A stretch of 64,000 bases of DNA, taken from Margaritifera margaritifera. Lineage: Eukaryota; Mollusca; Bivalvia; Unionida; Margaritiferidae. The stretch is from the NCBI GenBank assembly GCA_029931535.1, contig JAQPZY010001240.1, forward strand, positions 610,001 through 674,000, read 5' to 3'. A program made the translations under genes and the position numbers. Below the pieces are notes generated by a model. The model was not told where the DNA came from. It saw only the letters and a list, made by a program, of their open reading frames with translations, and did not search any database. Shown here in pieces: positions 23,810 to 36,412 of the stretch. Position 1 is the first letter of the stretch, and every line of letters begins with the position of its first letter.

Positions 23810-25770
23810 AAAATGCTGATAATCGATGAGACAATCTCTGGAATGCTCATTTGTTTCAGGAGTCAGCGGATAGTTGCTATGTTTCATGAAGCTCCTCAGG
23901 ATACCCGATGTCAGCTTCAAGTATGTAGCTCTTGGATGCGTCTGCCACACATGTGCAAATAGCTTCAAGTGCGGGATGGTCAACTCACTTAAAGCCCCCA
24001 GTTGGTAGACTATTCATCATGGCAATCCTTAAAAGTTGTTGGTATCAAAGTAGGATATCCAGCAGCTTGTTGACTTTCCGCTGTCCTAGTCTGGGCACAT
24101 GGATTGTTCGCTTTTGCATAATGCCGCCTCGGATGCCCTTTTCAATGAATAGATGCATGTCGATGTCTGTCAGCAGCTCGAGCCTGTGATTTTCAGTAGG
24201 GCGTCCCAGCTCATTCTCGATGAGATGTATTAATGGGCTGGGTCGAAGACGTAATCTTTTAGCAAGGTGTCGCTGAATGCCGCAAACACGTCCGCCAGTA
24301 GAAGCACATCGATCTTGAGGTACTGGTCGTAGTAGCTGCCCGCATTTTGTTAGTCAAATGTCTTCCACACGTTCTGCGTATGCTCAAATATTTTACAGGT
24401 ATGCCGGCACAGCTGAGTTGGCTACAGAAGGCTTCTATCGGTGGAATTTGTGTTTCTTCGAATGGCTCCAGCTGTTCACGTATCCGTATGGATTAATGCC
24501 TTTGCTTGTAAGGATATTTATATCCTGCATCCCGAGAGAGCTAAGCCCCGTGTGCTTTTCTGTGGCGCGGAATGCCTCCTTCGATAGATTAGCTACAAGC
24601 CTTTCCAGGCTGCTCTTCATAGACTGGAGACTGCCAATAAACTGCAGCCGCCCTAGTGAGAACGACGTGAACTTCTCCATGTTATTTGGGATGGTACTGA
24701 TTTTTCCAGACGAGGATGTTCCGACGGCCTCTATGATAAGGTTATGAAACACAACTGGTACTTAATTTTACTTTTTTTGGGGGGTGGGGGTGGGGGGTGG
24801 GGGTAGATCTGCAACTTGAGGTTACATGCTTTGTGGGCGGCGTTTCTGTACTTGCCGGTAATATGGCAGTAGTCTCGCACCTTATCCCTCGTTTCGACGT
24901 TTCCATGAGCGAGTGCCTTACCACAAATGTAGCAGACAGTAGCTTTTTGAAAGGTCGTGCAGTCGTCTCCAGCCATTAATATATCAAACTTCCTCTCGGA
25001 TTTACTCCTTCTCATGCGCAAGGCACTATATGAAAATGACAAATGCATACTTGCTACGGTATAACACTGGCTTCTTGGAAACGCCGTCGCTGCAAACAAC
25101 TATGTAGCAGAAGCTATATGGAACCTGATCATTGATTTCTGCATGAGCTTTTATCCGGATTACCAGCAGGATGTTCCACTGGCACGTTTAGTGTTTCGAA
25201 ATCTGCATAGATACTGTACGGGACACGCATCTGGCGGTAATGGTTCTGGAAGGTTTTTGTTCTTGCCAGGCTCCAGTACGGACACATGCTGTGACTTTTC
25301 GCCTATACCGCGGCATTCTTACATGTGGGATTCCAATAGACCGGCCCGGCTGAAGACGTGAAGCAGACGTTCTTCTGCGTTTGTTGTGTTTGCATACCAG
25401 ACGGCTTAGGTTCTTTATCCAGACATAGTGGCACTTTTCGCTTTCAGGGAGCAAGAAGAGGTCTATTGAATGCTGCCTCGTGTTTTGCGACTCTCTAATG
25501 TGCAGCGAGTATATGTAATTTTTCCAGTCAAAGACACTAACTGCGATAGTTTTGTTTTGGTGCTCGAACTTACCAATATCACCAACCTACGCAGGAATGT
25601 CGATGCCAGCAAAGTTGAGCTCGCCCAGGTGCTGGCGATACTTACACGGCCGATAACTCATCGACTCATCAGCTGGATGCATAGAAGACTGAAGAGCCTA
25701 CTCAACGCAGCGGTCGTGCTTCACATCGATAACGGACCTTGGTGTTATGCACTTTGGTGTTGGATTGTAG
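23810..25770 (-). pseudogene. Polinton/Maverick protein-primed DNA polymerase B, N-terminal half, decayed
   Basis: Reading the minus strand from 25770, successive frames give the expected order of a Polinton pPolB. First come ELNFAGIDIP and KFEHQNKTIAVSVF (about 25640-25540), then HYVWIKNLSRLV (about 25430). A zinc-binding CYICGKAL followed by DYCHITGKYRNAAHKACN lies around 24950-24820. After it come FHNLIIE, IPNNMEKFTSFSLGRLQFI (about 24690-24640), ELLTDIDMHLFIEKG (about 24180-24140), a motif-A-like DTNN near 24036-24047, LPTGGFK, and finally ADIGYPEELHET near 23900. Polymerase motifs B and C are absent. Many frameshifts and stops, and a G-rich run near 24780, show it is dead. No Polinton capsid, integrase or protease is visible nearby. 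Confidence 0.85.
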
Positions 25771-26039
25771 CGGCATGCCGCTACCCCCACCCCCCAACTG
25801 GCTGGCCCCCAAATGGATGACCACTGGCCCTCCAACCGGCTGACCGCTGACTCCTCAACCGCTGACCCCCGGCTGACCACAGGCCCCCTAATCAGCTGGC
25901 CCCCTTTTGTATTTACTGGGAGATTTTATGTTGATTAAATATATGACGGTTGGATTGAAGGGTATACTACCTGTAAGGACTCTCGCTTGAACCACAGCTT
26001 CTGCTAATTCATCAATAAAAGGCTGTGGAAGACAGGAAA

Positions 26040-26080
<41 letters not shown>

Positions 26081-26321
26081 CAACTACAACAACAACAACA
26101 ATAATAGCAACATCCTCATAAAGACTGTGAAAAAGGGGAATAATGATCCCGACAACGTGCCAATCAACATATCAATCGACCATTTACTGACAGATAAAGA
26201 TTGTTTCATCTTCAATACTTCCCTGATCCTACTCCTTATCATAAATCAACTTGGTCACCCATGGGTTTTTTAATGCCACATGCATAACCACGATTAAAAG
26301 TATTTTTTCATCGGTCATTCT

Positions 26322-26376
<55 letters not shown>

Positions 26377-28200
26377 GTAATTCCCTTCCAATTGCCGTGC
26401 ATAAGTACATAACGAATACAATTATATACGTATACCAATGTTACTGAGTGTGCATTGACTGACAGTTTTCAATTCTATTTTCTTTATCTTTTCAGAGAGG
26501 CACTCTTATATCCTTGCTTAAATTCAAATATAGTGGTATAGTTTTCATTTATTTTTCATGAATTGCAAATTGCGTACTACTTTTACCATGTGAACCAATA
26601 GGATGATATTTAAAAGACTTTACTGGATTGCACAGGTTTTCCATACTTGTAATTTATTTTCATGAATGAACATCATTGTGCGTTAATCTTGTTTAGAGTT
26701 TGAATTCCATGTTATGCTGTGTAAATTACATTCAAAAGCTATGTTTTAATGCAAACATTAAATTATTCACATTAAAAATATACTTGACTGTGTTGGCCAT
26801 CTACTGAAGAACCATTTGTGTTGGTACTATTCATTGTTAAATACACGTACATGTATTTTATTTGATTTTGTGAACATGCCATCGAACCATGATGTGTTTT
26901 TAAAACTTTTTTGAAGAACTATAATTTTTTTTAAATAAAAAAGAATTAAAGCTTTTTCCCAGAAGAAAAATAAACCCACAAAAATAAACTGCATATGTGA
27001 TTTGCAACCCCCGCAAGGAAATTATCGGGAAGGATTTTGTCTTTATCACTTATATCAGGAATTGTTTTCCGGGAAAATATCCACAGGTCGAAGGTTGATA
27101 GTTAGTATGTACATTGAACATATTTCCGTCATTAGTGACCTTGCGAGGTGTCACCCCTGTAAGATATTCGGAAGCATTACGTGTTGAGAGGTGACAAGGG
27201 TCGACACTAATCTATAATGGAAAAGAACTTACTCAGCACCCCAAGGAGTACAGTTGCTGTAAATTTGAGTCAATTTTAAAGAAAATCAAAACAACATTCC
27301 ATATATAAAATTGCACATGATAATAAATATCAAATGATTTCTCTTTATGCTAAAAATCAATTAAGGCTTACCAACTAAAACTTTTCCTAGACTTTTCTGT
27401 ATTTTAGAGATCATATAAAATGCTGTAAATAATCAAATAACCATTTAACCAGAAAGTAGCCAAAATCTACTTTAGATATGATTGAAAACAAATATTTCTG
27501 AATAATACTCGATCCGTTGTGTATGAATTCAAATGAATAAAAAATTTCGAATGTTAGACCATAAATGCCGAAGAATCAAGATTTATACTTTTAAAGTATG
27601 AAAAATTCATTTTCTAAAATAATTATCGTTGAACATGAAGCTGGCAGCGGAAAAGTTTTATTATAACAAATCTGACATCATAATAACAGAAGCAATAATA
27701 ATAAAACTAATCCAAGTCAATTTTAATATTACTCTATTCTCATTAATACAAGATTACAATTAAGCAAGATATAAATTTCAACCAAAAGTAAAACAACCCG
27801 TGACACCCTATATTTTACAATTTGTTACAAATTTTAAGAAATGCAAAACAAGAAAACTGGAATTATGACTACGGTGCTTTTATACATTTATATTATTTAT
27901 ATCGACATTATAGCAGACTGAAAAACATATGAAAAAAAGAAATTTAAAATTTACAAAGAAATAAAGTAGGTTAGAATACTTGTATATGAAAAGAAGTTAG
28001 TCAGCACCCCAGGAGTACAGTAGAGGTGAAATGCCTGCATCCTCGTGGGAGCTGCTTAAGGGCAATTAATTGTTAATGCACAATTCAGTACAGGTGGGTG
28101 GGGGATGGTACTCTGATTGTGAAGAAATGACTACAAATTATTGTTCTTTCAGTTAAGTGTCCTGTAACATTTAGCAGTGATTGTGTGAAAGAATAACTTT
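25771..28200. other. Non-coding DNA with simple repeats
   Basis: The stretch 25780-25910 is a C-rich irregular tandem of ctgaccnc and ctggcccc words. ATA runs lie at 26038-26083 and 26323-26374. A 32-36 bp sequence with agtcagcacccc and ggagtacag occurs twice in direct orientation (27221-27256 and 27989-28020). No gene is recognised. Confidence 0.55.
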
Positions 28201-30622
28201 GTGGCGTGGGGGTGGTGGTGGTGGTGGTTGTGGTTATCGTTATCTAGCGGATGATCGACCTCGGTGTTATTGCCCGGATCGAGTAAATAATAATATAAAT
28301 TGTGAAACTTATAGATGGAATGAATAGAGATCTGAGCAGATATATAGAACAGAATAACACGAGCCCCCGTACATGAAATATAACAATGTAATCAATTACA
28401 TAAACAAACTGTGATAATGCATTACATTAGGAAGATACACTTCTCTTTTGAAATAAATCATTCACCGAATTTTAAACACAAATATACTTATATAAATAGC
28501 CGATCTGTTTAAATGATAGAATTAATTCATCATAGAATCGAGTGAACAATCGAAGTCATTGCCTTGTACAACTTCATAACCTGTTTATCTCCTGTTCACT
28601 CCAGCTTCACCGTGCTGTTCAATTTGTTCCTTCGCTTTTCTTCTCACTCTCACTATCTCGCCTCTGTCGGCCCTCAAACTTTGTGTGGGTAGGTGGATAC
28701 GTAGGTATGTAGATACGTAGGTAAGTGGATACGTCAGTGGATTACGTCAGTGGAGCTATTTCCCCTTTCAAAATAAACAGAGAAGCAACCTAAATCTTCT
28801 GTCAGATATCCTACTGGGAATAGATCATTACTCCACTCTCGTTATGTCAGATATCATTCTATCGGAAGTCAAACAGATACCAAAGGCTACCTGGTCAAGC
28901 CAAACACGGCAGGCCATAAACAAACAAACCTAGTTTCATAAGATTAATGTATTTCCTAACGGCTATTTCATCGCTGACTCACATTAACATCACACGAGAC
29001 ATAACAGTTCCGTTCTCGATTATACAAATGAATGAATGAAATTCATTACATGGCTTAACTACGTTAATTTCAGCGAATACACACATTCAAGTCTTTAGCG
29101 TCCATGAAATCACACTTCATGGCTTAACAACGTTAATTTCAGTCGATACGCACTTAAGTTTTTATCATACATGAAATCATCGAAGATTGGTGAATTCACA
29201 CGGATTCTCATACTCATATCAACTAAAGTAATGCATGAACTTCTTAGAATACATGATTCCTATAACACTCAAGACAACAAATTCAAACAATCTGTCAACT
29301 TATATATAAGAAGATCATTGTACGAATTCAGATAATGAACTCAAACACAGTTATACTCATATCAAGAAAATTGATCTACGAATTTATACAAATAAATTCA
29401 TGCAAATATAAGTAAATAAATTCAGGCAAATAATTATATTAGTATCAACGAATTACATGAGATTGACGCAAATACCTTGTGCTTTCAAGCCTTGCTCGCT
29501 TCAACCGCCAGAATTGTGTCCGTCAACTTTCCAGACATCCGGTCCCTTGGATAATTGTTTTACGAGATAATTTCTAGCAAATTCAATCTCGGAGCCAAAA
29601 ATATCTTCCTCTTGCAGGAGTTTAGACTGACTAAATTTTGCGATGTGGCATATTAAAACTATGAAATTTCGTGTGGGAAACATCCCCCTTATTTAGCGTA
29701 GCCAATCAGGATTAAATATATCTACCGCCTTTTATAAATAGGCGCCAAAATTTGCGGTCATCCTGACCCTCTAGATTTCCAAATAACTGATTCTGGACAA
29801 GCTCAACTCTGACATTTTCGATACAAAGATTGAGTTAACCTTTTCCCTTCCAGTTTCTCTGACTGTTAAATAAACGAATGCTTAATTAAAAATCGGTTCC
29901 TCTCACAACAGAGACCTTAAAATCCTTGCAGCATAGCGATTTAATACGCACCCTGTCCTCATAAATCTAATTAATTGTTCTCTGTCCAAGTTAGTGTTCT
30001 CTTTATAGATCGACAAAAATTTGCACCCTTACAAACTTATAATAAAAACAATTCCATGTTTTTCTGTACATACTGTTTGCAAATAAAATGGTTTTTTGTC
30101 AGTCCTGAACAACCTTGACAGTAGTTCCTAAAAAAAGGTAGGGAGACCTGTACTGGCCATAAGCAGCATTTTATGATGAAGACAATCACACAATTGTGCA
30201 TGTATTTTGGTGATAATGATAATAACACAATTTTAAGTCCCAAACATTATGATGATCCCTAAAATGAACAGTCTGGAAAATTTTCATATTCTCCGCTCAC
30301 ATGCCTTTATGTACATGCAAGTGGCTTATTCCACACACCATAGAATCCACTGTAGAAAAGCACATGTCATATTCACTTTCACTAAGCATGTTGCGCTATA
30401 CTTAATTTAACAGTCACGATTATAGACAATCGTGACATCAAACAGAATTGAACGAAGTAACTTCTTCTAAAGTATGCAACTGCTCATATATCTTACCTGA
30501 TCAGTTTGTAATTTTGTTAAAATGTGTCTTTTTGTTAATTTGAACCACACGGTAAGTGCCTTCTCACACACTAACGGAAACACATAGCTCAACTACAATA
30601 GTTCTCATACTTACAGCAAATT

Positions 30623-30623
<1 letters not shown>
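28201..30623. other. Non-coding DNA, possibly part of an old retroelement
   Basis: It contains a GGT run near 28210, a GGATACGTAG-rich patch near 28690-28740 and a tandem duplication of about 75 bp around 29040-29190 sharing catggcttaac and acgttaatttcag. TATA-like sequences lie near 29730. No reliable protein similarity was recognised. Confidence 0.45.
29730..29746. promoter_or_regulatory. Possible TATA-type promoter (either strand)
   Basis: The sequence ttttataaataggcgcc gives TATAAATAG on the plus strand and TATTTATAAAAGG on the minus strand, with an inverted CCAAT box (ccaatcag) at 29701-29708. An AATAAA lies 130 bp downstream on the plus strand. The layout would suit an LTR or a small gene, but no matching gene body is seen. 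Confidence 0.2.

Positions 30624-30680
<57 letters not shown>
30624..30680. repeat. (TA)n microsatellite
   Basis: A TA run of about 56 bases. Confidence 0.97.
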
Positions 30681-30683
<3 letters not shown>

Positions 30684-31916
30684 ATTTATGCAAGGTTTAT
30701 TTAGGATAATTACTTTTCATTATCTTTAGACGGGTATTAAGAACGAAGGACTGATAATACCCGAAGATATAAACTTTGGCGGATTAATATTTACAGAACT
30801 ACATGCGATGAAAGAAGTGAGGAAAAGAAGTAAAATCATAACAAGCAAAAAGGTCATTTCATAGTATGTATTTCAGGAATGTTTAGGAATTTTCTTCGCC
30901 ATTAACAGTACCGACCACAACTCTACTTTCAATATGGAAAGTTTGATAGCCATCGGGTTACAGGTATGCGTGTAATATGACTGTCAGTCATTTGACCGGG
31001 TTGACTGGTAGAAGACCAATATGGCAGCCCCCATTACATGGCATCGTGATGTTTGCCACATGCATTGTACGCAAGGCTAAGTGCATATGAAAAATGTAAC
31101 GCTCGCTGCATCTTGCTTTGTCTTCATGCAACACGATAATTACAATACAATAGCTCAATACTAGCTCAATGCCGTGATCCATTTCGCGTAAAATGTAATA
31201 TCAAATTGCCTATTTTAGCTCTTATAAATATCTTTTCCTCAAAACGGATTGTACCTGCACATTTAAATGACAGCTTTTTAAGTTAATAATTTCTAACTTT
31301 TCGCTTAATATGTACTATACGTGATATATTGTTAAACCACACCCATCCACCTTGTTAAGCCTATTCGCATTACCAATAGCCCTTAAATGGGTCAGAGAAA
31401 TCTGGAAACACGTCTACTCTTCCCCCAAATGGACATGGCCAATGGGTGACTCACTCAGCTCTTCGCATAAGACTTGAGTAGTCATCACGTAGCACATTCC
31501 TTGCCTAATGAGGCGAACAGGTAAGAGAGAGTGCTTGATCTGACCGTTACATTACATGTAGTTCGTATTTGATTGATGTAAGGCAGGCATGTGCAACCTA
31601 CGGCCCGCGACCTGGTTTTATCAGGTTACATTTACATCATACAGATACATTTAAAAATCGCTACCCGGTACTCCCCCTGGAGGAAGTTGTAGATGCCTGA
31701 TGCAAGGCACCAGAGAAGCAGCTCATGTATATATTTTTACACTGAGAGTAATCAGATGTTACCGTAGAATTTAAACAATATGTCAAGTCTACTTACTTTA
31801 TGAAATTTTGTTTAGCAATTTCAGTCGTAACAATACCCTCCTGGTAAAATGAGGCGAGTCCCCGAGGATAGATAAGAAGGAAAAAAAGTTAAAGGGGTTA
31901 AATGTTATAATAAAAG
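30681..31916. other. Non-coding DNA with one hAT-like terminus
   Basis: Near 31587 the words caggcatgtgcaacc and tacggcccgcg resemble one end of a hAT-type element; no partner end was found. The rest shows no gene. Confidence 0.45.
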
Positions 31917-32028
31917 AGCAAATAGTATAGAGGATCAAGAAGGTAGCAAATAGTATAGAGGATCAAGAAGGTAGCAAATAGTATAGAGGATCAAGAAGGT
32001 AGCAAATAGTATAGAGGATCAAGAAGGT
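31917..32028. repeat. 28-bp tandem repeat, four units
   Basis: Four consecutive copies of a unit reading agcaaatagtatagaggatc plus aagaaggt. They appear identical to one another. Confidence 0.97.
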
Positions 32029-32228
32029 AAACAAATCACAAATATGCATTGTGTCATATATTAATATTCTTGTTATTATTATTTGGTGTTGTTTTAACAC
32101 CGAAGTTGTCATAACAAGGATATAAATTCCAACAGACGGTTACTGTCATAGCAGTTATTATTGTTAGAAGAACGGAACCTCCGTAAATGTGACAGCAAGT
32201 AATTTATAAACACAAAGTCAGAGACGGG

Positions 32229-32260
<32 letters not shown>

Positions 32261-34991
32261 CTGTGTTTTTGTGTTACAATGTTAAGGGGAAAAGTGAAGC
32301 GTTGGATTCAGCTGAACGCTGTGGAAACTTGCAAATTCTCCCAGGCCATGTTAGTTTAGGGATATATTTGTAGGGTGTAGGATGACAACGTTCGATCCGA
32401 AATTGGTCGCATTTAGGACATGTACAATTGGGGATAACCCTTTTGACCAGCCGTTCATATAAATTATGTGCACCCCAACATATTTTTGAAAATTTATGTT
32501 AAGGAACCTTTGGATCCTCCAAAGGAGAGACATGGGTAGCTGAGCTGCCAAAAGTGGGTATCCACTTACCAAGAGCTGGCGAAAGAATCCAAAAAGGTCT
32601 GTATTAGTTTGGAAGAGAAAATGTAGCCATAGACAAGATTCGTTAAGATTTCTTCTGAAAAGGCAAGATTTGCTGCAAGATTTACTAACTCGAGCAAGGC
32701 TCGTTGGTTATCATAAGATATTGTGTTCTTTTCTATTCAGTATAATCTATTTTGAAAAACATCAATTTCAGTCGTAAAAGAATTACACATACTTTTTAAA
32801 AGTTTATCACATGAATTAATCAAATTCCCATGTTGGATACAAGTTGAATTTAATATAATCCTAATGCAATGAAAATCAGATTTATTGATGTACACACATT
32901 ATACCAGGACTGGCTCTGATCACTACAATAATGTTATAACTTTGATCGTGACAATAATGTATGCCCTGTAGAGCTACAGTGCACTCATTTCAAGTAGCAC
33001 TGACCGAGACCTTAATCTGACTCTGACTGTGACATACAACATGCTTAAGGTATAAACACACCATGTTCCGTTCCTGTATCTCAAAAAGGTATAGAAATAC
33101 TAATTAGGATCGCCCCCCCCCGACCCCCAAGTAAAAAAAAAAAAAAAAAAAAGAAAAAGGTTCACCCGTGACCTAGGAATTGAAGGTATAACAGCGAACA
33201 ACAACAACAACAACAACAAAAAACAGCTGACCTGTGATCTGGGCTCGAAAATATATTCCTTTATACGGTACACAACACATACATGATAGTGAAACATTAG
33301 TGTTCACATTTTTATAAATCTCAATTGTCTGTAGAGTTAGAGTGCAGTAACAAAAAGATAAGTGAGGTTCATCTTTGGCCTTGAACTTAAATATAACCCT
33401 GAATGTGATATATATAAAACACTGACGAAACGAAAAAACAGTTGAGTACCATTCATCAATGCCCTTCACCTTGAACATACTACATTAACTGCCGATCGGA
33501 ACATCGCTCGGCCATTTCCGTAAAGTCGATATATACTTCAGAAGTAGTTGTAGGAATACCCATGAATTTGAAGGGTTTGGTTCCCCCCCCCCCCCACTGC
33601 ACCACATTTTTTGCTACAGAAAAGGCCGATAGTGTTTTGATTGTAACTTTATCTTCTTCCGCCGCCTTATTGTGCCATGTGAACAAAAGCATTTCTGAAT
33701 ATAGTTCCCAAAATAGCGGCGAATTACGTCCGAGGTTTCTTTCTAGACTTGACGGAAAAGTCCGCATATGTTCCGATTGCCTTGACTGCATTTAGCTGAG
33801 GTACATAAATGTACCAAATTTCTCTGTCTGAAACAGCTTTTGAGTTATTGCACAACGATTACAATATTGATCGGTGAGTTGACCTTGAAGACAGGACCTC
33901 AAATGTAGTATGCGAAACACTAGTGATAATACATAGTATACCAATGCTTTTAATGGTTTTAGCGGAATCGAAATTGTAACTGACGGACGGAAACGCGAAT
34001 TCAAAGTCCCCAACTTGTCGGGAAAAGGCAGGAGAAATAGAAATAATTGAAGAAAAGAATGATATAAAAAGAGCAAAAAAGAGTAGTGCACCTTTGACTA
34101 TCGCAACAAAATTAGGCGGTAGGTTTATCAATTCAAACAATATTTTATTGAAAATTCATTCAGTGGGATTGAGCAGCATGCAAAACTATTTTCACCTCTC
34201 CAAAATACAATGGCCGTTTAAATATTTGCATAATATATACTTATATATGAATCACTTATTATTTATAGGTGAACATGCAGTTGGCAATATGAATAATCAA
34301 GTTTCGTACATAAGTATTAGTGATTATTATATGCAGTATATTTCATGTAGATAATAAGTGAAAAAAAATTACTTTGACTATTTTCTTTATATTCATTATA
34401 TACAGTGTTATAACTAATTAAAAAAATGTAGGTTCATTAATATCTTTTGTACATTTGTTGTTTTTTCAATCAGTTTTTAATTTTTTATTCTTTTTTATAG
34501 TTAAGGATAACTTAAAAATATTGGGCAAACAGTGGTATAGATATCAAAGCTAATACTTCAGTGCACTGCGAGACAGATATACATGGGTCGTGGATCCACT
34601 GTTCTATGTTAAATAGCCTGTCTCAGCATAACAGGTAAAAAAAAAAAGAACATTAATTTCACATTTGGGAGTTGAAAGAAAGTCATGTTAGAAACCTTCG
34701 TTATCAATGTTATTTTGTATTGCAAGAAATCTAGATTACTTTTTTTTAACTCAGGCATATTGAGTGTCATTATGCTATATATGTATATAAGTAGTAGCAC
34801 GAACCACAAAAGTACATCACCCTGAATATGTCCTCTAAAGTCTTACAGATTATATCATCAAGCTGTATACAAATTCGATGTGATCTTGATATCTAGTTGG
34901 TCATCCATTCAGTTATCAATTTTGTTCACCTGTTCTAAAGATCCACCCGAATTAACGTGCGGATCTCGGTCAGGTAGAGGATAGGTGCCTA
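32029..34991. other. Non-coding DNA with simple repeats
   Basis: A GT run lies at 32230-32258, with C and A homopolymer tracts at 33112-33150 and 33583-33596 and an AAC run near 33200. On the minus strand 32700-32340 there is a loosely protein-like stretch with cysteines (CTCPKCDQFRIERC) that I could not place. Nothing else is convincing. Confidence 0.45.
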
Positions 34992-35222
34992 CAGTGGCGG
35001 CTCGATAAGAGGGGGGGGGCGCAATTGCCCCCGGGCGCTGGACAAGGGGAGGGGGAGCCGTTGGGATTTTTTTATAGCTGTAACCGGAACGTAGATGGGG
35101 GGTGGGTGGGGGGGAGGAGGTGGGAGGTTGGCAACTGACATAAAAACTGTTCTCTATGGCAAAGTAGGGGCGCCACTAAAGATCATTGCCCTCGGGCGCC
35201 TCGAAACCTCGCACTGCCACTG
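34992..35222. mobile_element. hAT-like MITE, family A copy 1
   Basis: It starts CAGTGGCGGC and ends with the complement, GCACTGCCACTG. The interior (tatagctgtaaccgg, then gttggcaactgacataaaaa, then ggggcgccact) matches the element at 54192-54449 closely, so the two are copies of one family. The target-site duplication is not clear here. Confidence 0.75.
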
Positions 35223-35671
35223 GATGTTAGTTGCTTGATCTCTTGGTCTGTTTATTTGTTTTTTATTTTTTTTCTTCTTCTTCTCATAAAAATAAAAATA
35301 AATAAATAAATAAATTTTTATAAAACACACTTCAAAACAAAGGTGTACACTCAGAATAAGTAAGTTGGTGTAAATCACTTATTGCTCAACCACTATTTTC
35401 GCACGCACAGTTTCTACTTACATGAATATACGACTTCGCTATCGTAGGATAGAAGTTACACTTCAACATCCAAGGCTTTTCAGCCTTGCATTAATAGTTG
35501 CAAAAATAAAATTCATCGCCAAATAAAGTGAAAATAAAGCTCTCATAAATATGCTTGAGTTACAGTATTATGCATTCCGTTATAGATAATATATAATCGA
35601 TGTCAAGTTTTAGAACCTGAAAAAAAACAAAAAAAACACGGTTATCTTTGATTGTTGTGACTTTTCAGGAC

Positions 35672-35672
<1 letters not shown>

Positions 35673-35741
<69 letters not shown>
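35673..35741. repeat. (GA)n microsatellite
   Basis: An uninterrupted GA run of nearly 70 bases. Confidence 0.97.
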
Positions 35742-35743
<2 letters not shown>

Positions 35744-36362
35744 TCAGGGCGTCTCCAATGTGCAATAGACAGTGAACAACTCTTAGGTATAAGAAATAAG
35801 AAACTGATTTACGGTATGTCATACGATTGTGTATACCACTCGAACTAGCGGTGCGCACGTCAATTTTCTACTGCAAACAGAGTATCCAACTGGTCGGTTG
35901 TCTTCAATGCTTAAAGAAGGTTTAAAACAATAATTATGATAAAATTCTAAAACTTTATCAAAACTCGAGTGGTTTCTTTTTATGACCAACTCACGAGTTC
36001 GTAGTAAAACGGGTCTTGATTAATTGCAGTCAAAAACCAATGAATATTTGACAGATAGAAGACATAGATCAATCAAACAAATCGATAAAAGGTAGGATAA
36101 ACAGGGAGATGATCATCTAAAATTAGGTCAGATCATGATGACAAACAGAAATACGGGTAAAACATTGATTGAGAAAAAGTACATTCTTTTCGAAAATAGA
36201 ATTACGCAAGTGAAAATAGAATTCTGAAAACTGCATATTTTATGCATATTGTTTTGACTTATCTCTCATTGATCGATGGAACAAATCATTGTATTATTAA
36301 GTTTTTACTTATGTGCTTTTTATGTTCTGAATATGTCTATGGACTGTGGTCTGAAATAAAGG

Positions 36363-36363
<1 letters not shown>

Positions 36364-36412
<49 letters not shown>
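36364..36412. repeat. (ATT)n microsatellite
   Basis: Sixteen consecutive trinucleotide units. Confidence 0.97.

Noticed and set aside
32340..32700. A cysteine-containing minus-strand stretch resembling a retroelement zinc motif
   Set aside because: The cysteine spacing fits no standard zinc knuckle and the adjoining frames are broken; I could not assign it.
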